Positions 5,483 to 5,899 of a stretch of DNA of 5,899 nucleotides are shown in pieces (within the stretch, counting starts at the first letter, position 1; every line of letters begins with the position of its first letter). The stretch is from Xanthobacteraceae bacterium (lineage in GTDB: Bacteria > Pseudomonadota > Alphaproteobacteria > Rhizobiales > Xanthobacteraceae): assembly GCA_030043175.1 (NCBI GenBank), contig JASHYD010000464.1:1-5899 (forward strand). The letters are read 5' to 3'. A model generated the notes under the pieces. The model made no database searches and was not told the DNA's origin. It saw only the letters and a list, made by a program, of their open reading frames with translations. Made by a program: the position numbers and the translations under genes.

Positions 5483-5899
5483 TCAATACCTGTACTGCCG
5501 GTAGGAATAGCCCGAGTAAGGCGAGGGGTATCGAGGCGGTCCGACACGATATCCGTCGACGCGCCGCCAGTACGCATAGCTGCGTCCATCGAACGCACCG
5601 CCCGGCCCGATACTCTCGTCTCCACCGCGGCCCCACTGCATACCGCGTCTGGCGAGCGCGAGACGCACATCGCCCGCAATCACAACTTTGGTGTTGGGCA
5701 GACCCTGCTGTTCCACCAATGCATAGAGCCTCGCCGCATTGGCCGGTTCGAGTCGCACGCAGCCGTGCGAGGCCGGGCTGCCAATCCTGCGGGTGTTGAG
5801 GTAGCCATGGATCGCGTGGCCCTTTGGGCTGAAGAAGATGGAATTCGGCATCGGTGCATCATCCCATTCCTTCGAGAAATGGTCGGCCTCCATTCGAAA
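5483..5899 (-). CDS. L,D-transpeptidase (YkuD domain), C-terminal part
   Basis: Its N-terminus lies beyond the right edge; 138 residues plus the stop are visible. YkuD enzymes act in the periplasm, forming 3-3 cross-links in peptidoglycan or attaching proteins to it, through a catalytic cysteine. The motif is intact: HGYLNTRRIGSPASHGC, with His at visible residue 31 and SHGC at 44-47 (Cys codon at 5759-5761), followed by VRLEPANAARLYALVEQQG and KVVIAGDV, which closes the domain near residue 78. After this comes a Gly/Arg-rich linker and a low-complexity tail with nine Tyr in the last 31 residues (108-138). An ATG at 5893 is internal: the residues before the catalytic motif (WDDAPMPNSIFF) are mid-domain, so the true start lies outside. 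The specific reaction (cross-linking versus lipoprotein attachment) cannot be decided. Confidence 0.93.
   Translation of the reverse strand, partial: FRMEADHFSKEWDDAPMPNSIFFSPKGHAIHGYLNTRRIGSPASHGCVRLEPANAARLYALVEQQGLPNTKVVIAGDVRLALARRGMQWGRGGDESIGPGGAFDGRSYAYWRRVDGYRVGPPRYPSPYSGYSYRQYRY

Noticed and set aside
1..5899. CRISPR arrays, tRNA or rRNA genes, transposases, toxin-antitoxin or defence genes
   Set aside because: No regularly spaced repeats, cloverleaf or corresponding protein motifs were found on either strand by reading.

Overview
The window looks like chromosomal DNA of a high-GC alphaproteobacterium, most likely from the Bradyrhizobium/Rhodopseudomonas group. This is inferred from protein style, the GC-rich third codon positions in the confident genes, and a GGGTGGGCAAAG...CTTTGCCCACCC intergenic palindrome of a kind I associate with those genomes. 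No database search was possible.

Layout from left to right. (1) Positions 1-995, minus strand: the N-terminal half of an aminopeptidase P-type metallopeptidase; its catalytic domain lies off the left edge. (2) Positions 1055-2029, minus strand: prmA, the ribosomal protein L11 methyltransferase, reading toward the peptidase and probably cotranscribed with it. The 60-base junction holds a palindromic repeat that also supplies the PrmA stop codon and about 21 extra C-terminal residues. (3) Positions 2030-3053: about 1 kb without a confident gene, partly AT-richer than its neighbours. It contains one doubtful plus-strand ORF (2312-2761) with a plausible ribosome binding site and a terminator-like hairpin after it. 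(4) Positions 3054-3923, plus strand: a ten-helix EamA/DMT-family transporter. (5) Positions 4078-4581 and 4683-5186, both minus strand: tandem paralogues of the GlcG/HbpS heme-binding family, each with a Sec signal peptide. (6) Positions 5483-5899, minus strand: the C-terminal part of a YkuD L,D-transpeptidase with an intact SHGC catalytic motif and a tyrosine-rich tail, running off the right edge.

The genes are mostly core housekeeping functions (ribosome modification, proline-peptide turnover, membrane export) plus envelope functions (two periplasmic small-molecule-binding proteins and a peptidoglycan cross-linker). I see no phage, transposase, CRISPR, toxin-antitoxin or defence signature, and no convincing new system. 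The most informative oddities are the palindrome inside the prmA reading frame with 10-base direct repeats at its flanks, the secreted heme-binding-like gene pair with a strongly conserved C-terminal half, and the gene-poor segment at 2030-3053.
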